Positions 42,076-50,673 of a DNA stretch of 64,000 nucleotides are shown here, piece after piece. Source of the DNA: an uncultured Bilophila sp. (GTDB lineage Bacteria; Desulfobacterota; Desulfovibrionia; Desulfovibrionales; Desulfovibrionaceae); assembly GCA_902373525.1 (NCBI GenBank), contig CABKMN010000002.1:1-64000 (forward strand), read 5' to 3'. The number at the start of each line of letters is the position of its first letter. Positions within the stretch are counted from its first letter, which is position 1. The notes below the pieces were generated by a model. The model had not been told where the DNA came from. It searched no databases and was given only the letters and a program-made list of their open reading frames with translations. The position numbers and the translations under genes were made by a program.

Positions 42076-42531
42076 ATGACCGAATTACAGAGGGATACCT
42101 TGGCCTACGCCGTCGTCGCGGCGGCGAGCGTCTGCCTTCTCGTCTGGATCATCCCCGCCCATACGCCGGAATATCCGGGGTACGGCGTTCCCGCTTCCCT
42201 GCTTCCCGACATCGCCGCCGGGTTCATGCTGGCGTTGTCCCTGCTCGGGCTGGGGCGGGCCGCCCTCACGCGGCGGAGGAACAACGCGTCCGGCGAGGGC
42301 GCGCAAACGACCGTCCGGTGGCGGCATCTGGCCTGCTTTCTCATTCCGTGCGCGCTGCTGATGCCCGCCATGTCGTGGTTCGGCTTTCTGCCCGCCGGGA
42401 TTGCGTTCATGGTCGTCATTCAGCTCTGCTGCGGACAAAGGCGATGGCTTCCCATGACGCTCGTTGCCGTCGTTCCCGTGCTTTCCGTATATGCGATCAT
42501 GCGTTTCGGGCTTGGCGTCCCCATGCCCTGA
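42076..42531 (+). CDS. tctB: Tripartite tricarboxylate transporter small permease TctB
   Basis: 151 residues with four predicted transmembrane helices (VVAAASVCLLVWIIP, GFMLALSLLGLGRAAL, HLACFLIPCALLMPAM and the C-terminal MTLVAVVPVLSVYAIM). The equivalent of DctQ in the Tct family. CAGGAG upstream of the start at 42076; 25 bp before tctA. Confidence 0.85.
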   Translation: MTELQRDTLAYAVVAAASVCLLVWIIPAHTPEYPGYGVPASLLPDIAAGFMLALSLLGLGRAALTRRRNNASGEGAQTTVRWRHLACFLIPCALLMPAMSWFGFLPAGIAFMVVIQLCCGQRRWLPMTLVAVVPVLSVYAIMRFGLGVPMP

Positions 42532-42556
42532 CCCCTTCCTCAAAGGATCGAAAACG

Positions 42557-44044
42557 ATGTTGGACATGATTCTTGCCGGACTTTCCGAGGCGTTGCAGCT
42601 CGCCAACCTGCTGTTCGTGCTGCTCGGCGTCATCGCGGGCATGATTGCGGGGGCCATTCCGGGCGTCAACGGCCCTATGGCCATCGCCCTGTGCATTCCC
42701 CTTTCCTATTATATGTCTCCGGTGGCGGCCATCGGCTTTCTCGTCGGCCTCAACAAGGGCGCGTTCTTCGGCGGATCGATTTCCGGCGTACTGCTCAACA
42801 CGCCGGGCACCCCGGAGTCGGCGGCGACCACATGGGACGGCTATCCGCTGGCGAAGCAGGGCAAGGGCGAAAAGGCCCTGCGCATGGCCCTGTACGCCTC
42901 GGTGACGGGTGACGCCTTTGCCACGCTGGTGCTCATTCTGGTGGCCGCGCCGCTGGCGGCGGTGGCTCTGTACATGGGTCCGCCGGAGATTTTCGCGCTC
43001 ATCTGCATGGCCATGACCATCATCGCGGGGTTGGGCACCCGTTCCCTTCTGCGCGGCTTCATCGCGGCGGCGTTCGGGGTCCTGATCGGGACGGTGGGCA
43101 TCGAGCCCGTCTCCGCCCTGCCTCGCCTGACCTTCGACATCGTCCCGCTCGAACGGGGCATCTCCCTGATCCCCGTGGGCATCGGCATGCTGGCCTTCTC
43201 GGAAATCATCATCCAACTGGAGCAGCTCGGGCGCAGGGAAGAGCGCGACGTGATCACCTTTTCCTCCCGGCCCGAGGACCGCTTCATCACCCTGAAGGAG
43301 TATTTCGAGTGCCTCAAGACGCTCGTCCGCTCCTCCATCGCCGGGACGGTCGTGGGCGCGCTGCCGGGGCTGGGCGCACCGGTCGCTTCCTTCTTCGCCT
43401 ACGATCAGGCCGTGAAGCACTCCAAGGAGCCCGAAACCTTCGGCACGGGCAGGCTTGAGGGCATCGCCGCCTCCGAATCCGCCAACAGCGCGGTGGTCGC
43501 GTCCAGCCTTATCCCGCTCTTTACCCTCGGCATCCCCGGCAACATGGCGGCGGCGCTGCTCATCGGCGCGTTCGTCGTCCACGGCATGATCCCCGGCCCG
43601 CTCATGTTCGAGCAGAACGCCCAGTTCATTTACGCCATCTACGGGAGCCTGATCATCGCCAACCTGTTCCTGCTCGGGGTGGGGCGGCTCGGCCTGCGCC
43701 TGTTCTGCAAGGTGGTGCAGATTCCCTCGGTCATCCTCTATCCGATCATCATCTTCACCTGCGTGATGGGAGCCTATCTCGCCCAGTACGCGATCTTCGA
43801 CGTGACGCTGATGCTCTGCTTCTCGCTGTTGGCCTATTTCATGCGGAAGTTCGACTACTCCTTCATCTGCCTGATCATCGGCTTCATCCTCGCCCCGATC
43901 TGGGAAACCTCGCTGCAACAGGTGATCATCGCTTCGGAGCAGGACCCGTATATGTTCCTGACCCGCCCGGTCGCGGTCGTCCTGATGCTCATGACCTTCT
44001 TCATCATCGGAAAGTCGGTGCTGACGGAGGGAAGAAAAAAGTAA
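42557..44044 (+). CDS. tctA: Tripartite tricarboxylate transporter large permease TctA
   Basis: 495 residues, about 11 transmembrane helices, with VIAGMIAGAIPGVNGPMAIA, FGGSISGVLLNTPGTPESAA and ALPGLGAPVASFFAYDQAVK, all TctA hallmarks. Secondary transport of the anion bound by TctC, probably Na+-driven. Immediately upstream of the AprA-like/AprB-like pair, implying that the imported anion or its product is processed by that enzyme. The start at 42557 fits the family N-terminus; the longer frame from 42464 does not. Confidence 0.92.
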   Translation: MLDMILAGLSEALQLANLLFVLLGVIAGMIAGAIPGVNGPMAIALCIPLSYYMSPVAAIGFLVGLNKGAFFGGSISGVLLNTPGTPESAATTWDGYPLAKQGKGEKALRMALYASVTGDAFATLVLILVAAPLAAVALYMGPPEIFALICMAMTIIAGLGTRSLLRGFIAAAFGVLIGTVGIEPVSALPRLTFDIVPLERGISLIPVGIGMLAFSEIIIQLEQLGRREERDVITFSSRPEDRFITLKEYFECLKTLVRSSIAGTVVGALPGLGAPVASFFAYDQAVKHSKEPETFGTGRLEGIAASESANSAVVASSLIPLFTLGIPGNMAAALLIGAFVVHGMIPGPLMFEQNAQFIYAIYGSLIIANLFLLGVGRLGLRLFCKVVQIPSVILYPIIIFTCVMGAYLAQYAIFDVTLMLCFSLLAYFMRKFDYSFICLIIGFILAPIWETSLQQVIIASEQDPYMFLTRPVAVVLMLMTFFIIGKSVLTEGRKK

Positions 44045-44152
44045 CCCTGACCGGAAAACTATTCTCCGACTGATAGAACCGCGGACGATATGCCCGTATA
44101 CTTTCCGTAAAGCCGAACGTTACGTTCAGAGACGTTTTTCAGGAGAACCCCT

Positions 44153-45925
44153 ATGGCCTATATTGCAGCCCAACGGATGCGCCCCTTCCATCCGAAACAG
44201 TTGTCCGACATCGAAACGCGGATCGTCACATGCGATCTTCTGATCATCGGCGGCGGCAACGCCGGGTGTTTCGTGGCGACGGAAGCGGCGAAGCTCGATC
44301 CCTCGCTCAAGGTCGTGATCATGGAAAAGGCGGAAATCATGCGTTCCGGCGCCTGTTCCGCAGGCATGGACGCCATCAACACCTACATCCCCAAGGGAAA
44401 GACGCCCGAAGACCTCGTCCGCTGGAGCCGCGCGCAGGTGGGCGGCGGGCCGCTCCGCGAGGACCTCGCCCTCTCCAACGCGGAGGAGCTGAACGAATCC
44501 GTGGAGGACCTCGAACGGTGGGGCCTGCCCATCCTGCGGGACGAAGAGGGAAACGTGCGCTATCGCGGCAAATGGGACATTTCCATCCACGGCGAACAGC
44601 TCAAGCCGATCATGGCGGAAAAGGCGCTTGAGAGCGGGGCCGACGTGTACAACCGCGTCGCCGGGACCGGCCTGCTCATGCACGAGGGCCGCTGCGTCGG
44701 GGCGATGGGCCTCGGCGTCCGCGACGGAGCGTTCTACGTGTTCAGGGCGAAGGCCACGGTCATGGCTACGGGCGGCGCGGGCACGCTGTACAAGTCCTAC
44801 ACGGCGGATTCCACGGACAGCGGCGCGCAGATATGGATGTGCCCCTATTGCGTGGGGTCCGGGTACGCCATGGGCTTCCGGCAGGGCGCTGAGCTGACGA
44901 GCCTCGAACAGCGCTGGGTCGCCACCCGCACAAAGGACTTCTGCGGGCCGGTGGACACCATCTCCGTGGGCTACGGCGCGCCTATCGTCAACGCCAGAGG
45001 CGAACGGGTCATGAGCCGCTATGCCGATCTCGGCGGCGACGCCGCGCCGCGCTACATCCGGGCCAACGCGCCTATGGAGGAGTGGCTTGCCGGGCGCGGG
45101 CCGTGCTACTGCGACACCACGCATCTGACGCCGGAAACCGGCAAGGCCATGATGGAGGACTACCTCAACGAACGGCCTTCCTTCGTGCTGTTCCTCGCCA
45201 GCCGGGGACAGGACGTCACCAAAGAGCCCATCGAGATTTACGGTTCCGATCCCTACATCCTCGGCGGGCATACCGGCGGCGGGTTCTGGGTGGACCTGCG
45301 GCGCATGACGACCGTTCCCGGCCTGTTCGCCGCCGGAGAAACGGCGGGCGGCAATCCCAACAAGTTCGTCGGGGGATGCTGCGCCGAGGGCAAGCTCGCC
45401 GCGCGCGGGGCCGTGGACTACATGCGGGGGGTGTCCCTGCCGCCTCTTGACGAGGCGCAGGTCCGCAGGGAACGGGAACGGGTCTACGCCCCCTTGCTGT
45501 CCCGCGACGAGGAAGGCATCCGCCCCGTCGAAATGAAGGAACGCCTGCAACGCCTGATGGACGAGTACGCGGGCGGCATCAGCCAGTTCTACCGCACCAA
45601 CGAGGAACGCCTCGACTACGCCCTGCGCCACATCGCCGTGCTGCAATCGCAGTTCCGGTATCTCCGCGCCGCGGACAGCCACGAACTGATGCAGGCGCTG
45701 GAGACGATGGACCGCGTGGACGTGGCCGAAGCCGTGGTGCACCATCTCAAGGCCCGGAAGGAAACCCGCTGGGCGGGGTGGCAGACGCGTTCCGACTACC
45801 CCGAGCGCGACGACGAGCGTTTCGACTGTTTCATCGAGAGCCGCCGGAACCCCGCGACGGGCGAAGTGTCCACGTTTACCCGCCCGTATGAGCAAATCGT
45901 CCCCGGCGATCGCCATACGGCCTGA
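44153..45925 (+). CDS. AprA-like FAD flavoprotein (adenylylsulfate reductase alpha / fumarate reductase superfamily)
   Basis: 590 residues. Dinucleotide-binding VTCDLLIIGGGNAGCFVA, then GACSAGMDAINTYI, REDLALSNAEELNESVEDL and GKWDISIHGEQLKPIMAEKA, all closely following AprA. HTGGGFWVDLRRMTTVPGLFAAGE and GGNPNKFVGGCC complete the FAD domain. Differences from canonical AprA: shorter by about 70 residues, and the segment holding the aromatic residue beside the flavin reads WMCPYCVGSG instead of the Trp-containing AprA sequence. ENR-type Arg and the His of LGGHTGGG remain. It is therefore an AprA paralogue of unknown specificity rather than the housekeeping sulfate-reduction enzyme. AGGAG precedes the start at 44153. 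Confidence 0.85.
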   Translation: MAYIAAQRMRPFHPKQLSDIETRIVTCDLLIIGGGNAGCFVATEAAKLDPSLKVVIMEKAEIMRSGACSAGMDAINTYIPKGKTPEDLVRWSRAQVGGGPLREDLALSNAEELNESVEDLERWGLPILRDEEGNVRYRGKWDISIHGEQLKPIMAEKALESGADVYNRVAGTGLLMHEGRCVGAMGLGVRDGAFYVFRAKATVMATGGAGTLYKSYTADSTDSGAQIWMCPYCVGSGYAMGFRQGAELTSLEQRWVATRTKDFCGPVDTISVGYGAPIVNARGERVMSRYADLGGDAAPRYIRANAPMEEWLAGRGPCYCDTTHLTPETGKAMMEDYLNERPSFVLFLASRGQDVTKEPIEIYGSDPYILGGHTGGGFWVDLRRMTTVPGLFAAGETAGGNPNKFVGGCCAEGKLAARGAVDYMRGVSLPPLDEAQVRRERERVYAPLLSRDEEGIRPVEMKERLQRLMDEYAGGISQFYRTNEERLDYALRHIAVLQSQFRYLRAADSHELMQALETMDRVDVAEAVVHHLKARKETRWAGWQTRSDYPERDDERFDCFIESRRNPATGEVSTFTRPYEQIVPGDRHTA

Positions 45926-45957
45926 CGTTACTGAGAAAAACCATTCCGAGGTTTACC

Positions 45958-46281
45958 ATGCCACCCAAAGTTGATACACGGAAATGTACCGGATGCGCCG
46001 GAAGTGCGGAATCCTGCTGCGAGCGGGCCTGCCCCGGCGATCTCATGGCGGTTTCCCCTGAAACCGGCAAGGCTTACTGCCGCGCGACGAACGAATGCTG
46101 GGACTGCATGTCCTGCGTCAAGGCCTGCCCCTCCGGGGCGCTGGAAACCCGGATGCCCTACCAGTTGGGGTACTACAAGGCGACCCTGCGGCCGATCATG
46201 GGGAAAGACACCATCACATGGAAGTGCCGGGATATTCACGGCCGGGAGTTCGTGTACAAATACGTCAACCGGCTCCGCTAG
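45958..46281 (+). CDS. AprB-like 2[4Fe-4S] ferredoxin subunit
   Basis: 107 residues, shorter than canonical AprB. Two cysteine clusters for 4Fe-4S centres: RKCTGCAGSAESCCERACPG (with an extra Cys) and NECWDCMSCVKACPSGA. The C-terminal IMGKDTITWKCRDIHGREFV is shared with AprB. It transfers electrons to or from the flavoprotein encoded 32 bp upstream. Its electron partner in vivo (QmoABC for AprAB) is not in the window. Confidence 0.85.
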   Translation: MPPKVDTRKCTGCAGSAESCCERACPGDLMAVSPETGKAYCRATNECWDCMSCVKACPSGALETRMPYQLGYYKATLRPIMGKDTITWKCRDIHGREFVYKYVNRLR

Positions 46282-46350
46282 TCAGGACGCGCTCCCGTCA
46301 ACGCGGCCCGTCCGTCATGCGCGGAGGGGCCGCTTCGTTTCGGGGGCAAG

Positions 46351-47052
46351 ATGGAAAATCTGTGGTATTTGCAGGAACGGGATTTTTTCGCCGGGCTGGA
46401 AGAACAGCGGCAACGTTTTCTGGGGCGCGCCATCCGCAAGACGCTCCCCAAAAACGAAATCGTCTTTTTTGAAGGCGACACGGGCGATTCCTGCTTTTAT
46501 GTCGCCTCCGGGCTTGTCCGCATTTTCAGCATTACGGATTCGGGCAAGGAATCCATCTTTTTCCTGCGCCGTCCCGGAGAGCTGTTCGGCCTCTCGGAAG
46601 TGCTGAACGCCTTCCCGCGCCGGGCCAACGCGCAGACCCTGATGCCTACGGAACTGTATGTGATGCCGAGCGGGACGTTCGACAGCCTGCTCGCCGAGGA
46701 CTACGCGCTGGCCCGGCGCGTGATCACCATGCTGGGCAGCCGGGTCCGCTATCTCGGGGACAGGCTCAGCAACCTCGCCACCGGGAGCGTCATGAGCCGG
46801 CTTATCAAGCTGCTGATCTCGCTCGTATACGATCTGCTGCCCGATGCCGAGGCATGGGAAAGGCCCGTCGCGCTTCCGGTCCGCATTTCGCAGGAACAGC
46901 TTGCCTCCATGACCGGCTCCACCCAGCCTACCGTAAGCGATCTGCTGCAAAAGCTGCACAAGGCGGGCCTGATTTCCATCGAGCGCCGCCGGATCACCAT
47001 AGGCAACCCGCTGCACCTGCTCGCCCACGCCGAGGAAATCGTCGAAGACTGA
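46351..47052 (+). CDS. Crp/Fnr-family transcriptional regulator
   Basis: 233 residues. N-terminal cyclic-nucleotide-like sensor (KNEIVFFEGDTGDSCFYVAS, then RPGELFGLSEVLNAFPRRA) and a C-terminal winged HTH (QEQLASMTGSTQPTVSDLL). Only one Cys lies in the sensor domain, so it is not an oxygen-sensing Fnr with a 4Fe-4S cluster; a small ligand is likely. 69 bp downstream of the AprB-like gene in the same direction, so it probably regulates the Tct/AprAB-like locus. Confidence 0.87.
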   Translation: MENLWYLQERDFFAGLEEQRQRFLGRAIRKTLPKNEIVFFEGDTGDSCFYVASGLVRIFSITDSGKESIFFLRRPGELFGLSEVLNAFPRRANAQTLMPTELYVMPSGTFDSLLAEDYALARRVITMLGSRVRYLGDRLSNLATGSVMSRLIKLLISLVYDLLPDAEAWERPVALPVRISQEQLASMTGSTQPTVSDLLQKLHKAGLISIERRRITIGNPLHLLAHAEEIVED

Positions 47053-47073
47053 ACGTCGTCCGGCGGGGGCCGT

Positions 47074-47805
47074 TCAGCGCGGGCCTTGCATCCCGACTTC
47101 GGCGTAGCCGGACGCCAGCGTATCGACGAGCACGTTGCCGCAGGGAGAACCGAGCACGTCCGCGCCGAGGAAGAAGGCCCACAGGGCGAGTTCCGGGGCG
47201 TTGAGCGTTCCGAAGCCCGAAAACTTGACGCCCACACCCTCGGGGAGCGCCTCGCGCATGACCCGGATGTGCGAAAGCGCCGGAGCGCCCGCCCTGCCGG
47301 TGGAGGTCTTCACATAGTCCACGCCCGCCTCGGCGGCGCACCGGCAGGCCGTGCGGATTTTCTCCGCATCGAGCAAGGACGTTTCGAGAATCGCCTTGAC
47401 GACGATGCCCCGGCCTTCCACCGCACCGACCACGGCGGCGATGTCCCGCGTGTAGGCGTCGAAGCGCCCTTCCTTCAACAGCCCGATGTTGGTCACCATG
47501 TCCACGGCGCAGGGTTTTCCGCCGACCCGCTCCACGGCGTCCATGACCTCGGCGACCTTGGCCTCGGTGGACAGCGAACCGAGCGGGAACGCCGCCGAAA
47601 CGCCCGCCGCCACGCCGCTGCCGTCCAGCAGTTCGGCCACCAGCGGCGTCCAGTAGGGATTGGTGAACACGGCCTTGAAGCCGTACTCCCGCGCGAGGGA
47701 ACAGGCTTTTTCCATGTCCGCGCGCGTGGCGTCGGGAGCCAGCACGGTGTGATCGATGCGCGCCGCGATGTCCCGCGCGCTCCAGAGTGTGCCGTTGATC
47801 CGCAT
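47074..47805 (-). CDS. Deoxyribose-phosphate aldolase-type aldolase (DeoC family)
   Basis: 243 residues of the DeoC/LacD TIM barrel. Schiff-base Lys in GVDYVKTSTGRAG, the helper Lys in GVGVKFSGFG and the proton-relay Asp in AVDMVTNIGLL. It cleaves or forms a C-C bond by a Schiff base with acetaldehyde or a related aldehyde; in this context a deoxy-sugar phosphate is more likely than 2-deoxyribose-5-phosphate from nucleosides. Last gene of the minus-strand sugar-acid operon, with a short hairpin (47855-47889) between it and the SDR. Confidence 0.82.
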   Translation of the reverse strand: MRINGTLWSARDIAARIDHTVLAPDATRADMEKACSLAREYGFKAVFTNPYWTPLVAELLDGSGVAAGVSAAFPLGSLSTEAKVAEVMDAVERVGGKPCAVDMVTNIGLLKEGRFDAYTRDIAAVVGAVEGRGIVVKAILETSLLDAEKIRTACRCAAEAGVDYVKTSTGRAGAPALSHIRVMREALPEGVGVKFSGFGTLNAPELALWAFFLGADVLGSPCGNVLVDTLASGYAEVGMQGPR

Positions 47806-47854
47806 GGAACCTCCTTTCCGCTTTGGGGCGGAGCCTTCCGGGCGCGGGGAACGC

Positions 47855-47889
47855 CGTGGGGGAAAACACCTCGGAACGCTTCCCCCACG
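47855..47889. terminator. Intra-operon hairpin before the aldolase gene
   Basis: CGTGGGGGAA pairs with TTCCCCCACG around a 15-base loop in the gap between SDR and DeoC-type genes. It may lower or stabilise downstream expression. Confidence 0.4.
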
Positions 47890-47913
47890 CCGTCCCCGCC
47901 GGAAATCCGTCCG

Positions 47914-48672
47914 TTACAACGAAACGATGAATCCGCCGTCGATGAAGATCACCTGCCCGTTCACGAAGTCCGCGGCGGGCGAGGCGAGGAAGGCCGCCAC
48001 CGAAGCCACCTCGGACGGCTTGCCCCAGCGTTTCGCCGGGGTGTGGCGCATGATGTAGTCGTTGAGTTCCTTGTCCTGCATGAGCGGGATGTTCATGTCC
48101 GTGGCGATGAACCCCGGCGCGATGCCGTTGACCTGAATGCCGTGTTCCGCCCATTCCGTGGCCAGCGCCCGCGTGAACTGGCGCACCGCGCCCTTGGTGC
48201 TGGCGTAGGGCGACACCGTGGGCCGCGCGATTTCGGACATCAGCGAGCACAGGTTGATCACCTTGCCGCCCCGCTCCTTCAGCATGGGGAAGGCCGCCCG
48301 CGACACGCGGAACACGCTGGTCAGGTTGGTGTCGAGCATGCGCTGCCAGACGGCGTCGTCCATGTCGGCCACGGGCTCGCGCAAGTTGATGCCCGCGTTG
48401 TTGACGAGGATTTGCAGGCCCTTTCCGGCTTCCGCGATGGTCTGCATGGCCTTGTCGATCTGCGCCTTGTCGGTCACGTCGAGAATCAGGCCGCGCACGG
48501 TCACCTTCGGAAAGCGCGCCCCGAGATCGGCGGCCGCCCGGTCCACGACCGCGCCGTTGATGTCGGACAGAAAAATGTCCGCGCCCTGCTGGGCCATCGC
48601 CTCGGCGATGGCGAGGCCGATGCCGCGTCCCGAACCGGTGATGAGAGCCGTCTTGCCTTTCAGAGAAAACAT
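47914..48672 (-). CDS. SDR oxidoreductase, gluconate/ketogluconate 5-dehydrogenase-like
   Basis: 252 residues with TGSGRGIGLAIAEA, NNAGINLREPVADM, SLMSEIARPTVSPYASTKGA (Ser-Tyr-Lys triad) and the C-terminal GQVIFIDGGFIVSL. Close in pattern to IdnO/gluconate 5-dehydrogenases, which interconvert keto- and hydroxy-acid sugars with NAD(P)H. Together with the IdnD-like dehydrogenase it would shuttle a keto group around a sugar acid. Confidence 0.82.
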   Translation of the reverse strand: MFSLKGKTALITGSGRGIGLAIAEAMAQQGADIFLSDINGAVVDRAAADLGARFPKVTVRGLILDVTDKAQIDKAMQTIAEAGKGLQILVNNAGINLREPVADMDDAVWQRMLDTNLTSVFRVSRAAFPMLKERGGKVINLCSLMSEIARPTVSPYASTKGAVRQFTRALATEWAEHGIQVNGIAPGFIATDMNIPLMQDKELNDYIMRHTPAKRWGKPSEVASVAAFLASPAADFVNGQVIFIDGGFIVSL

Positions 48673-48753
48673 GCGTGCATCCTTATGGAAAGAGGTGGAG
48701 GGAGAGCGTCCCGGCGCACGGCGTCGGGGGCTTCCGGGAACTGACGAGAAAAC

Positions 48754-49551
48754 TCAGGCGGAAAGCGCGCGGGTGAAGGCCAGCCCGCGCCGGGCCTCGC
48801 CTTCCGGATCGGGGCCGGGGACGGCCTCGATGCCGAGAAAGCCCTGATACCCGACGGCCTTGAGGCAGGCCGCGACGTCCTGCAACGCCATGCAGCCCAT
48901 GCCGGGAACGGCGCGGGTGTTGTCCACGAAATGGACGTGTCTGGTGAGCGAACCGGCGCGGCAGATCGCCCCGCAGACGGACGCCTCCTCGATGTTCATG
49001 TGGAAGAGGTCGAGCAGCAAACCGAGGTTGGCGGGCTTCCCCGCCCACTCGTACAGCTCGATGGCCTGATCCGTGGTCTGGATGGAATCGATTTCGTAGC
49101 GACAGATCGGCTCCAGCAGCACGTCCACGCCGAAGGACGCCGCCAGCGCGCAATACGCGGCGAGCCCTTCCGCCATGTGCGGCAGGCTGTCCGGGTTTCT
49201 GCGGTGCCGACCGCGGATGAACCCGACGTTGGGCATGGCTCCGAGCACCGCGCACTGTTCCAGATGGTATCTGGAGCGTTCGAGCAGCTCCGGCAATTTT
49301 CCGGGATCGTTCAGATACAGCCCGTCCGCCATGAGGTCGCCCTGTGCGGCGAGCATGGTGGCCCGCAGGCCGCAGCGGTCCAGCGCGGCCTTGGCGGCGC
49401 GAGCGTCCGTGCCCCGGGGATCGGGGAAAAACAGGTCGATGCCGTCGTAGCCCATCTCGGCGAGAACGGCGCAGTGCGCCTCAAGATCGCCCGCGAACAT
49501 GATCTGCGGCATGGCGCACGGCGTGGCGGCGACGGAAATGCTGATGCGCAT
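48754..49551 (-). CDS. Xylose-isomerase-like TIM-barrel sugar isomerase/epimerase
   Basis: 265 residues; DGIDLFFPDPRGTDAR near the start, LLEPICRYEIDSIQTTDQ (metal-ligand Glu), FLGIEAVPGPDPEGEA (C-terminal Glu), and LLLDLFHMNIEEA (metal Asp, His). These fit IolE/IolI/hydroxypyruvate-isomerase-type AP-endonuclease-2 domains. It probably isomerises or dehydrates a keto-sugar (acid) in the pathway run by its neighbours. Only 7 bp separate it from the ADH gene. Confidence 0.8.
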   Translation of the reverse strand: MRISISVAATPCAMPQIMFAGDLEAHCAVLAEMGYDGIDLFFPDPRGTDARAAKAALDRCGLRATMLAAQGDLMADGLYLNDPGKLPELLERSRYHLEQCAVLGAMPNVGFIRGRHRRNPDSLPHMAEGLAAYCALAASFGVDVLLEPICRYEIDSIQTTDQAIELYEWAGKPANLGLLLDLFHMNIEEASVCGAICRAGSLTRHVHFVDNTRAVPGMGCMALQDVAACLKAVGYQGFLGIEAVPGPDPEGEARRGLAFTRALSA

Positions 49552-49558
49552 GGCGGCC

Positions 49559-50593
49559 TCACAGTGCCGGTCCGGTCAGGACGACCTTCATGGACCGGGT
49601 CTTGTCGCTGGCGGCGAGGATGGCCTCCTCGGCCTTTTCCAGCGGATAGGATGCGGTGATCAGGGGAGACAGATCGAGGCGTCCCGACTCCACGAGACGG
49701 GCGGCGAGCGGGAATTCCTGATAGGCCCGCAACGAGCCGTGGACCGTGACTTCCTTGCGGATGATCATCGTGTTGATCGGATAGGCGACCTCCTCTTCCC
49801 CGAGGAAGCCGACATGCACGACCGTTCCGCCGGGCGCGGCGCCGCGCAGGCAGGCGTTCATGCCTCCGGCGGACCCGGAGGCCTCGAAGCAGACCTCGCA
49901 CGCATCGGCGAGGTCGGCCAGCGCGGGATCGTCCGCCTTGAACGTGGCGTCCGCGCCGAGCCGGGCGGCCACGGACAGGGGGAAGGCCTCCATGTCGCTG
50001 ACGGCCACGGAGGCCGCGCCGTTCAGACGGGCCACGGCGGCGATGAGGCAGCCCACCGGGCCCGCGCCGCTGACGAACACCCGCTTGCCGAGCAGGTTGC
50101 CCGCGCGGGAAACCGCGTGCAGCGCGATGGCGAGGGGCTCCACGCAGGCGGCCTGATCCAGCGGCATGGCGTCGCCGACCGGCACGCACTGCCGGGCCTG
50201 CACCAGCGGGTATTCGACCATGATCCCCTGCACGTGCGGGGTCCGGGCCGCCGAGCCGTAATAGCGCAGTTCCGGGCAGAGGTTCTGACGTCCGGAACGG
50301 CAATAGGCGCATGCGCCGCATTCGTCGGTGGGGTTGATGATGACCTTCCGCCCCGGTTCGAGGCCGGACACGCCGGGGCCGACGGCCTCGACCACGCCGC
50401 TCAGCTCGTGCCCGAGGATCATGGGTTCGCGGACCACGGCGTTGCCGACGCGCCCGATGTGGTAATAATGGAGATCGCTCCCGCAGATGCCCACGCCGCC
50501 CATCCGCAGGCGGACGAAACCGCGCTGCGGTTCGGGAAGCGGGCGATCCTCGATGCGGAGGTCCCTGGGACCATAGAGTACGCATGCTTTCAT
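49559..50593 (-). CDS. Zinc-dependent polyol/L-idonate 5-dehydrogenase-like
   Basis: 344 residues of the medium-chain dehydrogenase family. Catalytic-zinc region GVGICGSDLHYYHIGRVG, LGHELSGVVEAVGPGVSGL, the structural-zinc cysteines in GACAYCRSGRQNLC, and the Rossmann VFVSGAGPVGCLIAAVARL. The best match in pattern is L-idonate 5-dehydrogenase/sorbitol dehydrogenase, oxidising a secondary alcohol of a polyol or aldonate to a keto group. Start at 50593, as the open frame upstream is the antisense tail of the previous gene. A hairpin (50620-50651) precedes it. Confidence 0.86.
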   Translation of the reverse strand: MKACVLYGPRDLRIEDRPLPEPQRGFVRLRMGGVGICGSDLHYYHIGRVGNAVVREPMILGHELSGVVEAVGPGVSGLEPGRKVIINPTDECGACAYCRSGRQNLCPELRYYGSAARTPHVQGIMVEYPLVQARQCVPVGDAMPLDQAACVEPLAIALHAVSRAGNLLGKRVFVSGAGPVGCLIAAVARLNGAASVAVSDMEAFPLSVAARLGADATFKADDPALADLADACEVCFEASGSAGGMNACLRGAAPGGTVVHVGFLGEEEVAYPINTMIIRKEVTVHGSLRAYQEFPLAARLVESGRLDLSPLITASYPLEKAEEAILAASDKTRSMKVVLTGPAL

Positions 50594-50619
50594 GGCTTCA
50601 TTCCTTGCCTGTCGCAAAT

Positions 50620-50651
50620 GGGCGTCCCGCAGGGGGGAGTGCGGGACGCCC
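50620..50651. terminator. Intra-operon hairpin after the PfkB-DUF2090 gene
   Basis: GGGCGTCCCGCA pairs perfectly with TGCGGGACGCCC around eight bases. It lies between the kinase and dehydrogenase genes, so it may partially terminate or stabilise the upstream mRNA. Confidence 0.5.
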
Positions 50652-50673
50652 GGTTTAGGGGGGTGGAGGATTG

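Noticed and set aside
42497..43918. 473-codon minus-strand frame opposite tctA
   Set aside because: Antisense shadow, with no conserved motif and composition like other complement frames.
44126..45916. 596-codon minus-strand frame opposite the AprA-like gene
   Set aside because: The plus strand carries clear FAD-binding and AprA motifs over the same span.
44153..46281. Canonical APS reductase of the sulfate-reduction pathway
   Set aside because: Both subunits are shorter than AprA and AprB, the flavin-side aromatic segment differs, and no sat or qmo genes are adjacent. A paralogue is more likely.
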